Assembly (NCBI GenBank): GCA_002256985.1
Contig: NCGO01000002.1
Location: 124,001-188,000, forward strand
DNA length: 64,000 bases
Source of the DNA: Novosphingobium sp. 28-62-57
GTDB lineage: Bacteria > Pseudomonadota > Alphaproteobacteria > Sphingomonadales > Sphingomonadaceae
Direction: 5' to 3'
The notes below the pieces were generated by a model, which made no database searches, was not told where the DNA came from, and saw only the letters and a list, made by a program, of their open reading frames with translations. A program made the translations under genes and the position numbers. This document shows, piece by piece, positions 61,254 through 64,000 of this stretch; within the stretch, counting starts at the first letter, position 1; each line of letters begins with the position of its first letter.

Positions 61254-62087
61254 ATGACGCAATACATCAGCTTCCGCCGTCCCGATGGCACCGCCAGCTT
61301 TGGCCGCCTTGATGGCGATGCCGTGCATGATCTGGGCGCTCCGGGTGCCGATGCCTGGCTGCGCGATGTGCTGGACGCAGACCTTGCCGCGCTGACGACG
61401 GCCGGCACTTTCGCTCGCGCCGATGTGAAGCTTCTTCCGGTTGTGCCCAATCCGGGCAAGATCCTGTGCGTGGGCCTGAATTATGCGACGCACGTAGCCG
61501 AGACGGGCCGCGAGCAGAAGGAGTACCCTGCCATCTTCACCCGCTGGGCCGACAGCATGATTGCCGATGGCGACCCGCTGGTCCGCCCGCGCGAGACAAC
61601 ACGCTTTGATTACGAGGGCGAGCTGGCCGTCGTGATCGGCAAAGGCGGCCGCCGCATCCCGCGCGCCCGCGCCCACGAACACATCGCCGGGTATTCGGTG
61701 TTCAACGATGGATCGGTGCGCGATTGGCAGCGCCATAATATCCAGTTCACCCCGGGCAAGACCTTCCCCGGCACGGGCGCATTCGGTCCGGCGCTGATCA
61801 CCCCCGATGCAGTGCCAGACCTTGGCAGCCAGCGCGTGCAGACGCGGCTGAACGGCGAGCTGGTGCAGGATCAGCCGATCTCGGACATGATCTGGGACGT
61901 GGCTTTCGTGATCGAATACTGCTCCACCTTCGCGCCGCTTTCTCCGGGTGACGTGATCGTCACCGGCACCCCCGGCGGCGTGGGCGACAAGCGCAATCCC
62001 CCGCTTTACATGAAGGGTGGCGATCTGTGCGAAGTGTCGATCGGTGTGATCGGCACGCTTTCCAACCCGGTGATCGACGAGGCCTGA
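61254..62087 (+). CDS. Fumarylacetoacetate hydrolase-family protein
   Basis: 277 residues from ATG 61254, with the ribosome site GGGGAGA. A FAH catalytic domain: KILCVGLNYATHVAETGREQKEYP, the metal-binding Glu-x-Glu in FDYEGELAVVIGKGG, and VIVTGTPGGVGDKRNPPLYMKGGD, which matches FAH hydratases and decarboxylases of ring-cleavage pathways (MhpD or HpcE type). In the 91 bp upstream, the same frame encodes an RR-type leader-like sequence (see findings), so an alternative TTG start is possible. Confidence 0.9.
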   Translation: MTQYISFRRPDGTASFGRLDGDAVHDLGAPGADAWLRDVLDADLAALTTAGTFARADVKLLPVVPNPGKILCVGLNYATHVAETGREQKEYPAIFTRWADSMIADGDPLVRPRETTRFDYEGELAVVIGKGGRRIPRARAHEHIAGYSVFNDGSVRDWQRHNIQFTPGKTFPGTGAFGPALITPDAVPDLGSQRVQTRLNGELVQDQPISDMIWDVAFVIEYCSTFAPLSPGDVIVTGTPGGVGDKRNPPLYMKGGDLCEVSIGVIGTLSNPVIDEA

Positions 62088-62911
62088 TGCAGGCCGCCGA
62101 TGCGATCAGGGCGATGGGCCAGGAGCTTGGCCCGCACGTGGTCGAAGCCTGCCGCGCGCTTTATGCTGCAGACCATGCGGCGCTGGCGGGGTGCGTGCCG
62201 GTGTTGGCAGGTGATTGCGCCTACGGCTCGCACGAACGGCAGCGACTGGACCTTTATCGTATCGCACCTGCAGGCGATGTGCCGGTGGTGCTATTCGTCC
62301 ACGGTGGAGGCTTCCGCGTGGGCGACAAGGCGGGCGGGGCCAATGTAGCGCGCACGATGGCCCAGGCCGGGTTTCTGGGCGCGGCAATGAACTACCGGCT
62401 CCTGCCCGATGCACGCTGGCCGCAAGGAGGCGAGGATGTGGTGGCGGCAGTAGAATGGCTGCGCGCCCACGCAGCGGCGCATGGTGGAAATCCCCTGCGG
62501 ATCGTGCTGATCGGCACTTCGGCAGGGGCAGTGCACATCGCCACGGCACTGAAACTGCGGCCCGATTTGCCACTGGCGGGCGCGGTGCTGCTTTCAGGCC
62601 TTTATGGCCACTCCCCGCTGGATGCACGTGACGAGGCTTATTACGGACCGGACGCGGACTATCCGCAACGGATGCCGCGCAAGGCGGTGGCGCGAACCAC
62701 GATTCCGCTGTTCGTGGCCTGCGCGCAATACGATCCGCCGCGCTTTCAGGCAGAGTTTCTGGGCCTGATGCAGGACCGGCTTCATGAGCACGGCACGATG
62801 CCCGCAGGCGTGATCGCGCCGGACCACAACCACTATTCGCTGGCCATGCATATCGGCAGTGAGGACCGCCGCCTGACCGACGCCATCACGGGCTTTGTCA
62901 GGAGCCTGTGA
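62087..62911 (+). CDS. Alpha/beta hydrolase, HSL-like esterase
   Basis: 274 residues, starting at ATG 62087 on the last base of the FAH stop. The oxyanion HGGGF (VVLFVHGGGFRVGD) and nucleophile GTSAG (IVLIGTSAGAVHIATAL) motifs are clear, with a C-terminal His in APDHNHYSLAMHIG and an acidic residue near CAQYDPPRF. The hormone-sensitive lipase-like group hydrolyses small esters; acylated glycosides or ring-cleavage intermediates are possible. Its last 14 bases overlap the convergent GH1 gene. Confidence 0.9.
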   Translation: MQAADAIRAMGQELGPHVVEACRALYAADHAALAGCVPVLAGDCAYGSHERQRLDLYRIAPAGDVPVVLFVHGGGFRVGDKAGGANVARTMAQAGFLGAAMNYRLLPDARWPQGGEDVVAAVEWLRAHAAAHGGNPLRIVLIGTSAGAVHIATALKLRPDLPLAGAVLLSGLYGHSPLDARDEAYYGPDADYPQRMPRKAVARTTIPLFVACAQYDPPRFQAEFLGLMQDRLHEHGTMPAGVIAPDHNHYSLAMHIGSEDRRLTDAITGFVRSL

Positions 62912-64000
62912 GCGCGTTGGCGCGGGCAATCGCACCAAGGACCGCAGCGCTGGGCTTTGGCGTGCGCACGAAGCTGACCGGATCGACACTGGCGAGGCCA
63001 AACTTGGGCTTGTAGCCGAAGATCCATTCGAAATTGTCGATCAGCGACCAGTGGCAATAGCCCAGCACTGGCACGCCGTCATCAATGGCCTGCTTCAACC
63101 CGGCCAGCGCCGCCGGGATGAAAGCGGCGCGTACGCGATCATCTTCGGTGCCGACGCCATGTTCGGAAACCAGCACCGGCCGCCCGGTTGCGGCATGGGC
63201 ATAGCGGACCGCGCCTGCCAGCGATCCCGGCCAGATTTCGGTGCCCGACCAGTTCAGCGTGCTGCCCGGCGGCGGCGCAACGCGGCCCTTGGCGTCCCAG
63301 ATCGCGCGTTCATAGTTCTGCACGCCGATGAAATCGTCTGCTTTGGCAAGGTCCAGCCATTCGCCGTAAAGTTCGCGGCGGATGCTGTCGCGGATGGAAT
63401 TGCGGCCAACGGCCTGATCATCAAGCATGGCCAGCGATACGCCGACGGGCAGATCGGCCCGCACCGCCTTGATCGCGGCGCGACCGGCGGCGTGGGCGGC
63501 CAGCAGCCCTTTCTGCAGTTCGGGCAGATCATCAATCCCAGCCACATTGGCGCAGACGAACTTTTCGACACCCAACCGCCGCGCGGCGGTTTCGTTGGTC
63601 AGCTTCTGGATTTCCCACACCTTAGGCGGCAGCACCGGCTTCAAGATGGCAAGGATATTGGGTTCATTCAGCGTGATCACCGCATGGATCGCATCGCCCA
63701 GCGCCTGCGTAATGCGGGTGCAGTATCGCGCGAACAGCGTGGCGCTTTCAGGGTTGGTCCAGCCCCCTTGCGCGCTGAACCAGCGCGGCGCGGTAAAGTG
63801 GCTGTAGGTCACGACCGGGGCCAACCCGCGCGCGCGGCAGCCTTCGATCACGCGGCGGTAGTGATCGATCATCGCGCGGCTGAACTGGCCCTTTTCCGGC
63901 TCAATCCGCGCCCATTCAATGCCGAAGCGATAAGTGTTGAGGCCGATGCCCTTGGCCAGATCCAGATCGCGCTCCCACAGCAGGAAGCTGTTTGCTGCAT
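62898..64000 (-). CDS. GH1 beta-glucosidase, C-terminal part (5' end beyond window)
   Basis: At least 366 residues; the frame is open to the window end (the start lies outside). Seen in order: GLNTYRFGIEWARIEPEKGQ (strand 2 with the conserved Arg), VTYSHFTAPRWF, the acid/base Glu in VITLNEPNI, and the nucleophile region VLVSEHGVGTEDD, which is TENG in most GH1 enzymes and SEHG here. GDIAHWSLIDNFEW-like WSLIDNFEWIFGYK and GLASVDP complete the fold. It releases glucose from O-glycosides. No leader can be seen. It is convergent with the aromatic module. Confidence 0.9.
   Translation of the reverse strand, partial: AANSFLLWERDLDLAKGIGLNTYRFGIEWARIEPEKGQFSRAMIDHYRRVIEGCRARGLAPVVTYSHFTAPRWFSAQGGWTNPESATLFARYCTRITQALGDAIHAVITLNEPNILAILKPVLPPKVWEIQKLTNETAARRLGVEKFVCANVAGIDDLPELQKGLLAAHAAGRAAIKAVRADLPVGVSLAMLDDQAVGRNSIRDSIRRELYGEWLDLAKADDFIGVQNYERAIWDAKGRVAPPPGSTLNWSGTEIWPGSLAGAVRYAHAATGRPVLVSEHGVGTEDDRVRAAFIPAALAGLKQAIDDGVPVLGYCHWSLIDNFEWIFGYKPKFGLASVDPVSFVRTPKPSAAVLGAIARANALTGS

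Noticed and set aside
59552-61459. A 635-codon open frame on the minus strand opposite the aromatic module
   Set aside because: Antisense shadow of three genes with complete catalytic motifs; its translation has no domain and crosses gene borders.

Overview
The window is a high-GC alphaproteobacterial chromosome segment, most likely from a sphingomonad of the Novosphingobium/Sphingobium type. This rests on the gene content (TonB receptor loci, class-B bL36, a fused ThiS-ThiG, a CnoX-type thioredoxin-TPR protein, an SRAP protein) and on many short palindromic intergenic repeats, including the kind that reads TGAGCTTGTCGAAG. The genus is inferred; no 16S rRNA or marker comparison was possible.

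Positions 1-42,100 are ordinary core genome. A mostly minus-strand block carries ileS (5' end only), ribF, folA-purK-purE, gpmA and a small conserved protein, followed by tRNA-Thr. Mixed housekeeping genes come next: threonine aldolase, an EamA exporter, pepN, pgeF, a GST with a probable CTG start, rpmJ, two related secreted proteins, an M14 carboxypeptidase, an ArsC-like protein, an orphan 2Fe-2S subunit, a class II aldolase, SRAP, rplM-rpsI, a DUF4160/DUF2442-HTH pair, roxA-ctaA, a MerC-domain protein behind a Zur-like box, thiSG, maeB, mutS, an MTA/SAH nucleosidase, a nucleoside transporter, a queuosine-precursor transporter, argB, folD, marC, a LON-domain protein and cnoX. At least nine kinds of inverted repeat lie between these genes. 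One copy sits in frame inside mutS, and three 33-bp units repeat the end of rpsI.

From tRNA-Gly (42,182) to the end, the window is a catabolic locus without any of those repeats. A NodD-type LysR regulator diverges from a TonB receptor. The receptor is followed by a two-subunit C-glycoside deglycosidase-like pair (TIM-barrel alpha and DUF6379 beta), an MFS permease, a Tat-signal gluconate-2-dehydrogenase subunit-3 protein, a GMC flavoprotein with a cysteine cluster, a secreted ThuA-domain protein, a second MFS permease and a sugar epimerase. A second TonB receptor then leads a tightly overlapping aromatic module: amidohydrolase, MhpA-like hydroxylase, GlcG/HbpS protein, type I extradiol dioxygenase, FAH-family hydrolase and alpha/beta hydrolase. 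A convergent GH1 beta-glucosidase, cut by the window edge, closes the locus.

My reading, which is inference, is that the locus takes up plant glycosides (probably C- and O-glycosylated aromatics) through TonB receptors. It would oxidise the sugar at C3 in the periplasm, import the 3-keto-glycoside through an MFS carrier and cleave it in the cytosol by beta-elimination. The released aglycone would then be hydroxylated and its ring cleaved. The known C-glycoside systems are Gram-positive and cytosolic, so a Gram-negative, two-compartment version linked to TonB uptake and ring cleavage would be new.
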